Of a stretch of 50,798 nucleotides of DNA, positions 1-8,368 are shown piece after piece (positions within the stretch are counted from its first letter, which is position 1; the number at the start of each line of letters is the position of its first letter). Made by a program: the position numbers and the translations under genes. The stretch comes from Chlorobiota bacterium. Lineage in GTDB: Bacteria; Bacteroidota; Ignavibacteria; OLB7. The notes under the pieces are model-generated. The model made no database searches and was not told the origin of the DNA. It saw only the letters and a list, made by a program, of their open reading frames with translations. The stretch covers positions 1-50,798 of the forward strand of contig JAQBOZ010000032.1 of assembly GCA_028287785.1 (NCBI GenBank), given 5' to 3'.

Positions 1-20
1 CCGCCCCGACCCGCCCCGAC
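1..20. repeat. Tandem CCGCCCCGAC 10-mer at window edge
   Basis: Two direct copies of CCGCCCCGAC open the window. The reverse complement, GTCGGGGCGG, recurs as one arm of the hairpin at 28166-28194 and again at 50761-50770 just before the right edge. I read this as a piece of a dispersed GC-rich repeat at which the contig breaks. Confidence 0.6.
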
Positions 21-52
21 CGCTGAATCGTTTTTCATAGTTCCGTTACATC

Positions 53-514
53 ATGCCACGTGCCCCATACCAGATCCTTGCGTTCCCCTACCGCATCCTG
101 AACGGCGAGCCTCGCTACGCGCTCTTCCGTCGCAACGCCGCGACCGGCGGCTACTGGCAGGGAATCGCGGGCGGCGGCGAGGAGGAGGAAACCCCGCTCG
201 AAGCGGCGCGACGCGAGTCGTTCGAGGAGGCGGGCATCAGCATCGGAAGCCGCTGCATCAGGCTCGACTCGATGGCGATGATCCCGGTGGTGCAGATCAG
301 CGGGTTTCTCTGGGGTGATGATGTTCTCGTGATCCCGGAATATGCGTTCGGCGTGGAGGTGGACGATGACCTGCTCGTGATCTCCGGCGAACACACGGAA
401 TATTGCTGGACCGATTATGAAAGCGCCCTGGCGATGGTGAAATGGGAGAGCAATCGCACGGCGCTCTGGGAGTTGAACCACCGTCTATGCCGTCATCCTA
501 TCCGCATGAGATAG
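53..514 (+). CDS. Nudix hydrolase, NTP pyrophosphatase-like
   Basis: A 153-residue single-domain Nudix protein. The Nudix box runs from about residue 39 to 61 (GGGEEEETPLEAARRE then SFEEAGI) and keeps the G-x5-E-x7-RE-x2-EE-x-G pattern whose glutamates bind Mg2+. Family members hydrolyse a nucleoside diphosphate linked to another moiety. The small size and the WQGIAGG approach to the box resemble the NudB-type nucleotide pyrophosphohydrolases, for example dihydroneopterin triphosphate or dNTP pyrophosphatases, but the substrate cannot be read from sequence. No strong Shine-Dalgarno precedes the ATG. It is convergent with the HPr-kinase-like gene, and a palindromic repeat lies between them. 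Confidence 0.85.
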   Translation: MPRAPYQILAFPYRILNGEPRYALFRRNAATGGYWQGIAGGGEEEETPLEAARRESFEEAGISIGSRCIRLDSMAMIPVVQISGFLWGDDVLVIPEYAFGVEVDDDLLVISGEHTEYCWTDYESALAMVKWESNRTALWELNHRLCRHPIRMR

Positions 515-576
515 TACCCCGTGCAGGAACCATGACGCCCCCGTCCGCCGTCTGGACCGGAGGAACCCCCCTTATG

Positions 577-630
577 TTCCTCAAGCCCCGGAGGGGCGCA
601 ATCCCTGCTGCGCGGGGCGATGCCCCGCGC
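577..630 (+). repeat. Dispersed double-hairpin repeat, copy 1
   Basis: Two perfect hairpins sit side by side: GCCCC-GGA-GGGGC (585-597) and GCGCGGGGC-GAT-GCCCCGCGC (610-630). The segment 577-607 is repeated almost base for base in inverted orientation at about 25154-25184, and a third copy lies near 26391-26445. It lies between two convergent genes and could act as a bidirectional terminator. It has no T-tract, so it looks more like a REP-type intergenic element. Confidence 0.8.
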
Positions 631-638
631 AAGCGCCA

Positions 639-1544
639 TCAATACCGGATATCATGCTCGCGCAGATCGGTTATGATGGCGGCGGCCATCTCATCCAGCC
701 GGTCCAGCGGAAACGCGCGGTTCAGCCGGCGGATGGGAACCACACGACTCAGAGCGGCGCAGAGATGGAAGTGCGAGGCCATCTCCCCCATCGCCATGAT
801 GCTCTGCACGCAGTAGGAATGCCGGGTAAGCGCGATGATCGTCTCCTGCGGCTCCATCAGCTCGATCGGCACGGCGCGCTCTCCGCCGAGCACGTAGATG
901 CGGTCAAGCCCCAGCAGGCGCCTCCCGTCGCCGCCATCCACCCTCAACATCCGCTTGTCCTTGGCCGAAAGTATTCCCGGAAGCGCCGCCGGATCATGTC
1001 CCAGCGCGCCGGCGGCCTCCGGCCAGAGTTTCAGGAACATCGGCCCCGGAGCAACCGCCGCGGTGTGCCGGTTGCCGTCGATCGCCACCGGCAGCAGGTC
1101 ATCGCTGATAAGCCTGTGCCCCGCCGCGATCAGCGCCGCCGCCGTGGTGGACTTCCCCTGGCCGGAATCGCCAAGGAAGCCGATGGCGCGCCCGTCCACT
1201 TCAACGCCGCTCCCGTGCAGCACAAGCATCCCCCGCTGATGCAGGAGCATCGCCATGAACGGGCCCATCAACAGGCTCCGCAGCACCCGCACATCGACGC
1301 CGGGATCGGGCTGCACGGTGATCTCCCGTCCATCCCGCATGCGGAACCGGCCAAGATCCGGCCATGCATAACAGGCCAGATCCGGGCGGAGGAGATAATA
1401 TCCCCTCTCCTCCACTCCATCCCCCGCACGCTCCTCGACCAGACCGCGAACAATGGAAACATCGGCAGCTCCCTCTCCCGGAAAAAGGTCGGGCAGAGTG
1501 ATATCCGATTGAAGAGTAAGGCCGAAAGCGATGTATGTTTGCAT
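639..1544 (-). CDS. HPr kinase/phosphorylase-like P-loop protein
   Basis: 301 residues from the chosen ATG. The C-terminal two thirds resemble the HPr-kinase/phosphorylase catalytic domain (COG1493-like): an HGSGVEVDGRAIGFLG strand, Walker A GDSGQGKS at residues 125-132, and an acidic LISDDLLPV motif at about 145-153. The N-terminal ~90 residues are not recognisable. Stand-alone proteins of this type are often annotated as serine kinases of HPr, though many occur away from PTS genes and their true substrate is unknown. No HPr or PTS gene is visible here. The reading frame continues upstream, so starts at 1583 or 1589, or further out, are possible; the 1544 start gives a normal-looking N-terminus but has a poor ribosome site. 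It is divergent from the MoxR gene. Confidence 0.7.
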   Translation of the reverse strand: MQTYIAFGLTLQSDITLPDLFPGEGAADVSIVRGLVEERAGDGVEERGYYLLRPDLACYAWPDLGRFRMRDGREITVQPDPGVDVRVLRSLLMGPFMAMLLHQRGMLVLHGSGVEVDGRAIGFLGDSGQGKSTTAAALIAAGHRLISDDLLPVAIDGNRHTAAVAPGPMFLKLWPEAAGALGHDPAALPGILSAKDKRMLRVDGGDGRRLLGLDRIYVLGGERAVPIELMEPQETIIALTRHSYCVQSIMAMGEMASHFHLCAALSRVVPIRRLNRAFPLDRLDEMAAAIITDLREHDIRY

Positions 1545-1791
1545 CTTCTGTCGATCGTTGCGGGATGATCGGCATCCGTTCATGAACATCTTCCCGCCGC
1601 ACTGTATATTCCCCCCATGATCCCGTTGCGTTCCCGATCGCGGGGCGCGAACAGGGACCATTCGCAAGACCGATTCTATCTTCACGCGCGCGGGCCGGGC
1701 CAACGGTTCCCGAGGATTTCGGGCCGCGCGGTTGGGAACTCCAAGATACATCCCCGATGGCGGATACGTGTCAAGCAACCAATCACTGTTC
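1545..1791. other. Divergent intergenic region before moxR
   Basis: 247 bases separate the divergent HPr-kinase-like and MoxR genes, so both promoters are expected here. A nested imperfect hairpin is visible around 1707-1741 (GTTCCC...GGGAAC enclosing CCCGA...TCGGG). I cannot pick a convincing -35/-10 pair or a sigma-54 -24/-12 site. Confidence 0.4.
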
Positions 1792-3111
1792 ATGACGACA
1801 TCAGCACCGAAGCCACTCAATGTCCAGCAGGTCATTCTCGATCTTCAGGACGCCATCGAATTCGTCAATGGCCGGCTGATCAACCGGGCCGACGTGGTGG
1901 AACAGATCTTCTGCGCGCTCCTCACCGGGGAGCACGCCCTGATCCAGAGCCGTACCGGCGTCGGCAAGTCGCTGATGACCGAGCAGATCTTCAGGATGTT
2001 CAAGGGGGCGCGCTACTTCAAGGTGCAGGCGTCCAAGGAGCAGCAGCCTGATACGTATTTCGGCGGGTTGAACATCGAGGAGCTGAAGCAGGGGCGGATC
2101 ATCCACAACACGGCCGGATCGCTGGTGGAGAGCGAGTTCGGGTTTATCGATGAGATATTCGACGCTAACGATTTCACCCTCCGCGCCCTCCTTGCGCTGC
2201 TGAACGAGCGGGAGCTTATCCTGGGAGCGCAGCGGGAACGGGCCGCCATCCACACGGTGATCGCGGCGACGAACTACCTGCGGATCAGCGAGATCACCGA
2301 GGCGCTGCTGGACCGGTTCACCTACCAGTCGGTGGTCTACCCGGACAAGGATCCGTATCTCCAGTATCGCATCGCGCAGCAGTATCTCCGCCACGGCGGC
2401 CAGCCGGCCACGCCTCCCAAGCAGATCGAGTTTGAAACGCTCAGACAGGTGACCGCGATCTGCACGGGATCGAGCGATCAGATGGAGATAGCGATACCGC
2501 CGGAGATCATCTACTACGGCAATGTGGTGGTGCGCTACTACGAGGAGCTTCGGAACCGGCAACTGGCGCAGGGAACCAGCTACGGCACGCCGGGAAGGGA
2601 TTATTATATCTCGCCGCGCAAACAGGTAAAGGCGTTCGATCTTCTCCGCGCGATCGCCTTCATGCACGGCCGCAGCTCCGTCACCCAGGCCGATGTCGAG
2701 AAGCTCTACGTCCTCTTCACCACGATCGGCATCGAGGACGAGCGGAACAGCTGGAACAAGGCGACATCGGCGCTGAGCCACCAGTTCGGCGCCAGCCAGG
2801 CGTTCGAGCAGCTCAAGACGCTGCTGGAGTTCAAGGCGCTGCTGGACCAGCTCAAGGTGAACCCGGATCTTCTCCAGCAGCCGCTTACCTCCATCGAAAA
2901 TCTCCCGATCAAGCGCACGCTCCGCGAATGGGCGAAGGAGACATTCGGCATGGCCGATGTCCAGGTGGAGCAGAACCGCCGGCTGATGACCGACTATCTG
3001 GATCGCTTCCAGCCCGCGACCGACGAAGTGCGCGATCTCCGCGCCCAGCTCCAGCACGATCTGCATCAGATCTTCCGCGTCCGCAACTCCGGCGAAACCC
3101 CTCTGCACTGA
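1792..3111 (+). CDS. MoxR-family AAA+ ATPase (RavA-like)
   Basis: 439 residues from the ATG at 1792; an upstream in-frame start at 1732 would add 20 unlikely residues. A MoxR-type AAA+ core is clear: Walker A SRTGVGKS at 53-60, Walker B FGFIDEIF at about 116-123, sensor-1 ATN at 159-161, and an arginine in LLDRF at about 172-176. After the core comes an alpha-helical lid and a long helical tail. MoxR ATPases work as chaperone-like remodelling machines with a von Willebrand A partner. The next gene, 26 bases downstream on the same strand, encodes such a VWA protein, so this looks like a RavA/ViaA-style pair. The client or cofactor being matured is not evident from the neighbours. Confidence 0.88.
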   Translation: MTTSAPKPLNVQQVILDLQDAIEFVNGRLINRADVVEQIFCALLTGEHALIQSRTGVGKSLMTEQIFRMFKGARYFKVQASKEQQPDTYFGGLNIEELKQGRIIHNTAGSLVESEFGFIDEIFDANDFTLRALLALLNERELILGAQRERAAIHTVIAATNYLRISEITEALLDRFTYQSVVYPDKDPYLQYRIAQQYLRHGGQPATPPKQIEFETLRQVTAICTGSSDQMEIAIPPEIIYYGNVVVRYYEELRNRQLAQGTSYGTPGRDYYISPRKQVKAFDLLRAIAFMHGRSSVTQADVEKLYVLFTTIGIEDERNSWNKATSALSHQFGASQAFEQLKTLLEFKALLDQLKVNPDLLQQPLTSIENLPIKRTLREWAKETFGMADVQVEQNRRLMTDYLDRFQPATDEVRDLRAQLQHDLHQIFRVRNSGETPLH

Positions 3112-3137
3112 CCACGCCGGATTGTGCCCCGCACTCG

Positions 3138-4679
3138 ATGAACGACGCAAACGGTATGAAACATCAGGTTCTGACGCACAGCACGTTTTTCGAGCACATG
3201 GAGGAGTTCGGCTACTTCCGTGGGATCGAGGATATGCTCCCCGAGGATTTCACCGCGGTCTTCGAGATTGCCCGCGTGCTGGAGGACCCGGAGTCCGCAC
3301 TGTTCCGATCAATCTCCCCGGTGATGTCCGTCTCCACCAACCAGCAGGAACGGAAGGAGGCGGAAACGCGCGAATGGCGACCGAACCGGAACGTGACGTA
3401 CAGCGAGGAGTACGAGGCGGCGCTGATGCGGAACGTGGCCGATATCAGGCGGATCTTCCCCCACCAGTATCTTCTTCCCGAGGATCTGTTTCTCCAGCGC
3501 CTGGCCCAGCGCTCGCTCTGGATCAACATCCCGCGGACGCCGGTGGTCCTGCCGTTCAAATCCTCCTCCACCGAATACTCCCCGAACAACTACAAGCAGA
3601 AGGTCTATCTGCTGCTGGATACATCCACATCCATGAGCTCGCACCATCGATTTCAGATGGCGAAGGCCGTGGTCTATGTCTTCCTGAAGCGGAACCTCCG
3701 GGAGCTTGGGCATGTCTACCTCCGGACGTTCGATACCGATCTTGGCCCGCTCCGCATCGCCACCGATCATGGATCGCTCCGGGGGCTTATCCAGTATGCG
3801 ATGCGGCTGAACAGGCTGGGAAACGGGACGGTGATGGAGCGGGCAATCCTTCAGGCCACCGATGATATCCGCGCGCAATCAGCATTGTCCGGCGCGGAGA
3901 TCCTTGTGGTGACCGATGGCGCGTGTCATCTGGACCGGGAGAAGATCCGCATGGCGCTTGGCGATACCATCAGGATCAACACCATCAAGATCGGCAACGC
4001 GGAGATCTACGGCGATGAGAAGTTCCTCCGCGATCTTGCCGCACGCGGGGAAAGCGCCGACAGCCGGAACCTGGGGAAGCTGGAAGAGGAGCTTCGGCGC
4101 ACCAGAATCAACCTGGAGCAGGCCACCATCGAGTCCGAAAAGCGAAGCCTCCGCTCCCACGTCGCATCGATCGAGGGACGCGCCGAACAGCTTCGATCCC
4201 ATATCGTGGGAAACCTGAAGAAGACCTACGGTCGCGAGATCGAGACGATCTCCCGCGTCTTCGTGAACATCGACGATATCTCCGCCGACGCGATCTTCGC
4301 GCTGCGGCAGAGCGAGATCGAGGAGATACACGAATTGCTGGCGGAGGTGGAGATGGATTTCGCGGAGGGGATCGATGCCGACTCGCTCCGGGAGGCGGCG
4401 CTCCTCTACGAGCACGTGCAGATGCTCCTGAAATCGGGCGGCGATCAGGAGCAGATGGCGCAGCTTCAGGAAATGGCGAACCGGCTGAACGAGCTGCTGA
4501 AGGATGTGATGGAGACGACCGATCAGATCGATTCGGCAGCGAAGAACCTTTCCCGCTCCGATGTCCACGACCTGCATATGATGTTGCAGATCCAGTCATC
4601 GCGCGGCAACTCCCTGATCAAGCTGCTGCTGGCCGTGCTGAAACGGTCGATCAACCGGCTCTTTCAGAAGCGGGGATAA
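3138..4679 (+). CDS. VWA-domain partner of the MoxR ATPase
   Basis: 513 residues from the ATG at 3138; the next ATG at 3156 is a possible alternative. The N-terminal ~150 residues are helical and unassigned. The VWA domain follows, with a complete MIDAS: DTSTSMS at 161-167 (DxSxS), a conserved threonine in GNGTVMERA, and VVTDGAC. The C-terminal ~230 residues are charged and strongly heptad-like, which suggests a long coiled coil. No signal peptide or membrane segment is seen, so it is probably cytoplasmic. It forms a two-gene operon with the MoxR ATPase. The overall design (N-terminal helices then VWA) resembles ViaA/CoxE-type partners, but the long coiled-coil tail after the VWA domain is unusual. 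Confidence 0.82.
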   Translation: MNDANGMKHQVLTHSTFFEHMEEFGYFRGIEDMLPEDFTAVFEIARVLEDPESALFRSISPVMSVSTNQQERKEAETREWRPNRNVTYSEEYEAALMRNVADIRRIFPHQYLLPEDLFLQRLAQRSLWINIPRTPVVLPFKSSSTEYSPNNYKQKVYLLLDTSTSMSSHHRFQMAKAVVYVFLKRNLRELGHVYLRTFDTDLGPLRIATDHGSLRGLIQYAMRLNRLGNGTVMERAILQATDDIRAQSALSGAEILVVTDGACHLDREKIRMALGDTIRINTIKIGNAEIYGDEKFLRDLAARGESADSRNLGKLEEELRRTRINLEQATIESEKRSLRSHVASIEGRAEQLRSHIVGNLKKTYGREIETISRVFVNIDDISADAIFALRQSEIEEIHELLAEVEMDFAEGIDADSLREAALLYEHVQMLLKSGGDQEQMAQLQEMANRLNELLKDVMETTDQIDSAAKNLSRSDVHDLHMMLQIQSSRGNSLIKLLLAVLKRSINRLFQKRG

Positions 4680-4695
4680 CCCGACCGGATATCGC

Positions 4696-5337
4696 TCACG
4701 CTTCCCCGTTCATCACCGCGCCGTACATCTCATCGAACTCCCTGTTCTTCAACTCCACCGCCAGCCGCGAGTGCTTTGCCTCCACGCCGGAGAGGAGCGC
4801 GATGCAGAGCTTCAGCGTATCGGGCCGGACCCCCTTGAAGATCATCTCCCCGGCCTTCCCCACATATTCATAACAGCCGGCAAGCACGCGCTCCCCCCTT
4901 TTCGAGAGGGAGACCAGCTTTGCCCGTCCGTCGTTTTCGTCGGGTCGCTCGGCAATCAGCCCATCGCGGATCAATCGGTTGATCGCCTCCATGCCGGTCG
5001 TGTATTCGGCCACCATGGAGTTGATCAACTCGGTCTTTCGGATTTCCCCCAGTTGCTTCAGGAAGTTGAGGTAGAAAAAGGCATCGGGAAACGGGAGTTT
5101 CGTCTTCGCCATCGCGGCGCGGTGATACACGCCGAACGCGCCGGCGATGCGCCCCATCAACTTCAGCAGCAGGCCGGAGTCCGGTATTCCCGCCGGCGTT
5201 GCGGTCGGCGCGGGGACGCTCATGGATGCCTGCTCCGCTCGCGCCAGGAAGTAGCGGCAGAAATCCTCGATCTCCGCATCGGGATGTTCGCTCTCGAAGC
5301 TGTCCCACTCATTTACCAACTGCACGATCCTGTTCAT
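4696..5337 (-). CDS. MarR-family transcriptional regulator
   Basis: 213 residues from the ATG at 5337, which is preceded by a good GGAAGG ribosome site; an ATG at 5364 would add nine residues. The C-terminal ~140 residues form a MarR winged helix: a recognition-helix region around MVAEYTTGMEAINRLIRDGLI followed by the wing DGRAKLVSLSKRGERVL. The first ~75 residues are an acidic extension not typical of MarR proteins of about 150 residues. It is divergent from the SnoaL-like gene at 5469, and a 45-bp palindrome lies between the two starts. By analogy with MarR systems it probably binds there and represses both genes. The ligand is unknown. Confidence 0.88.
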   Translation of the reverse strand: MNRIVQLVNEWDSFESEHPDAEIEDFCRYFLARAEQASMSVPAPTATPAGIPDSGLLLKLMGRIAGAFGVYHRAAMAKTKLPFPDAFFYLNFLKQLGEIRKTELINSMVAEYTTGMEAINRLIRDGLIAERPDENDGRAKLVSLSKRGERVLAGCYEYVGKAGEMIFKGVRPDTLKLCIALLSGVEAKHSRLAVELKNREFDEMYGAVMNGEA

Positions 5338-5403
5338 TTCAGCCCTTCCATCATGTTGTTCCACAAATTACCTATCGCTACTGAACCGATGCAACTTTAT
5401 ATC

Positions 5404-5448
5404 ATATATATCGCTTACGATGTATATTACATCATAAGCGATATATAT
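5404..5448. promoter_or_regulatory. 45-bp near-perfect palindromic operator
   Basis: A palindrome centred on base 5426. The outer arms 5404-5417 and 5435-5448 match 14/14 (ATATATATCGCTTA against its complement). The inner arms GATGTA (5419-5424) and TACATC (5428-5433) also match, leaving one mismatched pair (5418/5434). Within it, 5406-5425 reads ATATATCG-CTTA-CGATGTAT, an 8-4-8 imperfect inverted repeat of MarR-operator size, and 5427-5446 is a weaker mirror copy. It ends 20 bases before the SnoaL-like ATG and starts 67 bases before the marR ATG, where both promoters should be. Binding by the adjacent MarR protein is inference. Confidence 0.8.
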
Positions 5449-5468
5449 CAATCAAAAGAACTTCGAAT

Positions 5469-5915
5469 ATGATACAGACGAAGGATCGGGAACGGGATGC
5501 CGCGGCCATACGGGAACTCTTCACGCGGATGAATGACGCGTGGCATCAGGGGGATGCCGATGCGTTCAGCTCGATATTCACCGAGGATTGCGATTACGTG
5601 ACGTTCAACGGCATGCACCTGAAAGGACGCGCCGAAACGGTCGAGGTACACAGGGGCATGTTCAACAGCTTCATGTTCAGAGGGGCGCGGCTGGAGGGAT
5701 CGATGACGCAACTCCGGTTTCTGAACGATACCACGGCGATCGTCCACACGGTGGGAGCGCTGCTGCTCCGGTGGCAGAAGAAGGTCCCCGAAAGCCGCAG
5801 ATCGATCAACACCACGGTCCTCGTCAAGCAGGATGGCCGATGGCTGATCACGGCGTTTCACAACTGCCGCATCAGAAAGATGGGGAGGCTGGCGACATGG
5901 CTGATGAGCAGATAA
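5469..5915 (+). CDS. SnoaL-like / SgcJ-EcaC family protein (NTF2 fold)
   Basis: 148 residues matching the small NTF2-like SgcJ/EcaC (DUF4440/SnoaL-like) family. It has the N-terminal helical pattern IRELFTRMNDAWHQGDADAFSSIFTEDCDYV, then GMHLKGRAETVEVHRGMF, and a terminal strand VLVKQDGRWLITAFHNCRI. These proteins form a conical pocket that binds or isomerises small hydrophobic molecules; no specific reaction can be assigned. It has no signal peptide. It is divergent from a marR gene across a long palindrome, so it is likely induced by a ligand of that regulator. Confidence 0.83.
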   Translation: MIQTKDRERDAAAIRELFTRMNDAWHQGDADAFSSIFTEDCDYVTFNGMHLKGRAETVEVHRGMFNSFMFRGARLEGSMTQLRFLNDTTAIVHTVGALLLRWQKKVPESRRSINTTVLVKQDGRWLITAFHNCRIRKMGRLATWLMSR

Positions 5916-5947
5916 GCCCTGCGGGGTAAGCGATCCGCCGCCGCTGC

Positions 5948-6970
5948 TTATCGCCCGAACAGCACCGTCGCCCCTTCGGCCTGCGCCTGCGCGCCGGTAT
6001 AGGCAACGCCATCCACCTTCAGCCCGCGCGCGTCAAGGAGCGTGATGGTCCCGCCGCTGTTGGCGAGCGTGACGGCGGACGGCAGAACAATCCTCAGCGA
6101 CTCCCCCGGCGCGATGCTCCCGGCCAGCACCTGGGAGGCGTTGTCGCCGTTGACGATGCTCCAGCCGGTCAGGTCGATCGACTTCGGCGTGGTGTTGATC
6201 AGCGTGACGGTCTCCTTCCCGGCGTCGCTCCCCGCGGGGTTGATCAGGGCGGCAACGAGGCGCACCTTGAAGTCGGGATCGGAGGGCGTGGGAATCGGTC
6301 CGGGGGATGGAGCGTTCTGCTCCGGCTGTCCGGTGCGGTCGTCGGTATGCCAGATCTGCGACTGGAACGCCAGGTATATCGCCACCCACCGGTTCTCGTT
6401 TCTGTAGTTCAGGAGGAGCGCGCCATCCTGAAAGACGCCGTTATCACCATCGTGCGGGGGAGGATTTCCCTGGTTCATATGGATGTCGTGGATGCCGGCC
6501 TTCGGCGAGAAGTGAAACACTTCATCCTTTCCCGGCTCCGGGCCGAACTTCGCGCCGAACGCATGGACGATCACGTTCGGGTTGTTTTTGGCGCGCCGCA
6601 CATGAAAATCGATCTTCTCGTTGAGATCATTGTCCGGGCCGGGGAGATCGAACGGGAGCTTCCGCATCCTGGTCCGGTCGAAGAGGTTGCTCCTGATATA
6701 GTCCAGCGCCGGCGTTCCGGCCCGCGACTGCAACGCCGTATATCCCTCCGCGAGCCCGGACAGCCTGCCGGTGACGGCGTGCCTGAAATTATCATCGATA
6801 TAGTAGAGCAGCTCCGAATTCGACTGCTCGGTCGATTTCACATTGACGGCGATGCGATAATCCTTCCCGCCCGCGGCGATCCTGATGTTGTAATGCGGGC
6901 TGTTCGCCCCGAACTCCGCCACGCAATCGGTGACGCGCCCTTTCAGCACTCCATAGTTTGTGACCGGCAT
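5948..6970 (-). CDS. DUF2278 protein with C-terminal lamin-tail domain
   Basis: 340 residues from the ATG at 6970, preceded by GAGG at suitable spacing; the longer frame to 7042 is unlikely. Residues 1 to about 215 match DUF2278: MPVTNYGVLKGRV at the start, DLNEKIDFHV and VIVHAFGAKFGPEP in the middle, and GIHDIHMNQGN later. A proline-rich linker (PSPGPIPTPSDP) follows. The last ~110 residues are a lamin-tail (LTD) immunoglobulin-like domain, with VTLINTTPKSIDLTGWSIVNG, APGESLRIVLP and GGTITLLDARG. This two-domain order is known in the family, but no function is established. No signal peptide is visible. Confidence 0.82.
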   Translation of the reverse strand: MPVTNYGVLKGRVTDCVAEFGANSPHYNIRIAAGGKDYRIAVNVKSTEQSNSELLYYIDDNFRHAVTGRLSGLAEGYTALQSRAGTPALDYIRSNLFDRTRMRKLPFDLPGPDNDLNEKIDFHVRRAKNNPNVIVHAFGAKFGPEPGKDEVFHFSPKAGIHDIHMNQGNPPPHDGDNGVFQDGALLLNYRNENRWVAIYLAFQSQIWHTDDRTGQPEQNAPSPGPIPTPSDPDFKVRLVAALINPAGSDAGKETVTLINTTPKSIDLTGWSIVNGDNASQVLAGSIAPGESLRIVLPSAVTLANSGGTITLLDARGLKVDGVAYTGAQAQAEGATVLFGR

Positions 6971-7097
6971 GGAAAACCTCAGTCTGGTGTGAATGGATGG
7001 ATCGATGGCGATGTGAATCGCGCGCGGCAGCATATGCGGCACGGGGAGAACGAAGCGGCTCTCCCCGCGCAGGCATCAACATCGCCGGCAGCCGGGC

Positions 7098-8229
7098 TTA
7101 CTCTTCGGCCGGTGCCGAGAACTCCATCAGGTACGCCTTGATGAACTGGTCGATATCGCCATCCATCACCGCCTGCACGTCGCCGGTTTCAGCGCCGGTC
7201 CGGGTATCCTTCACCAGCGTATATGGCTGGAAGACGTAGTTGCGGACCTGGCTTCCCCATTCGATCTTCTTCTTCGAGCCCTCGATGGCGGCCTTCCGCT
7301 CCTCCTCCTCGCGCCGGAGCACCTCGTACACCTCGGACTTCAGCATCTTCATCGCCCGCTCGCGGTTCATCAACTGGGAGCGCTCCTCCTGGCAGCTTAC
7401 GATCAGCATATGCTTGTCGCCGCGCGGGCTGGTGTATTCGTAGCGGAGCCGCACGGCGGTCTCCACCTTGTTCACATTCTGCCCCCCCTTGCCGCCGGAA
7501 CGGAAGGTCTCCAGCGTCACGTCGGCCGGGTTGATCTCCACCTCCACGTCGTCCTCGACCACGGGATAGACAAAGATCGACGCGAACGACGTATGGCGGC
7601 GGGCATTGGAATCGAACGGCGAGATGCGGACCAGGCGATGGACCCCGTTCTCCGACTTCAGATTGCCGAACGCATACGGCCCGGTGATCTCGATCGACGC
7701 CGATTTAAGGCCCGCGCCATCCCCCTCCTGCTCGTCCAGCAGCGCAACCCGATAGCCCTTCCTCTCCGCCCAGCGCATATACATTCTGAGGAGCATCTGC
7801 GCCCAGTCCTGCGCCTCCGTCCCTCCGGCGCCGGCCTGCACCTTGAGGATCGTATCGCGGATATCATCGGGATCGGAAAGGGTGTTTCTGAACTCCAGCG
7901 CCTCCACCTTCGCGGCAAGCGCGGCCACCTCCGCATCCAGTTCCTCCCCCATCGAGTCATCGCCGGCCTCGCGGCCAAGCTCGATCAGCGCTGTCACATC
8001 ATCGGCCTGCTTGCGTGCCGCGCCCCATTCCTCCATCCATTCCTTGCGGATATTGATCTCCCGCATCACCTTCTGCGCGCCGATGTTGTCATCCCAGAAT
8101 GTCGGCGACAGCGACAGCGACTCCATCTCCGCTACCTCCCGTTCTTTGCGGTCGAGGTCAAAGACACCTCCGCAGATAATCGACCTTCCCGATCTGCTCT
8201 TCCAGTTTCGACTCTACGTGCTCGTACAT
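7098..8229 (-). CDS. prfB: Peptide chain release factor 2 (programmed +1 frameshift)
   Basis: RF2 recognises UAA and UGA and releases the finished peptide. Translation starts at the ATG at 8229 (MYEHVESKLEEQIGKVDY...) and runs 23 codons to an in-frame TGA at 8160-8158. The site reads CGG-AGG-TGT-CTT-TGA-C: an internal Shine-Dalgarno, the slippery CTT and a poor UGA-C stop, as in E. coli prfB. Skipping base 8160 and resuming at 8159 gives one 376-residue protein, join(8229..8161, 8159..7098). Residue numbering then fits RF2 well: the UGA-specific SPF tripeptide is near 203-205 and GGQ near 248-250 (205-207 and 250-252 in E. coli). An in-frame reading starting at 8126 would lose the N-terminus. 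Confidence 0.95.
8158..8174 (-). promoter_or_regulatory. prfB +1 frameshift site
   Basis: On the minus strand, GGAGG lies three bases before CTT-TGA-C. The in-frame UGA at 8160-8158 followed by C, the CUU slippery codon and the upstream SD-like element are the three classic components of autoregulated RF2 frameshifting. Low RF2 slows termination at UGA and favours the shift. Confidence 0.93.
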
Positions 8230-8368
8230 GGCTCCGTCCTGCTTGTATTTGAATGTTGATCGATGCCGTTTCGGTTCGACCTTCAATATATGACGAAGGG
8301 CGAACACAATGGCTCGCCCCGGTCGATATCCCTGATCTCCGGCAACGCGGAGATCCTCATCTGGAAGG

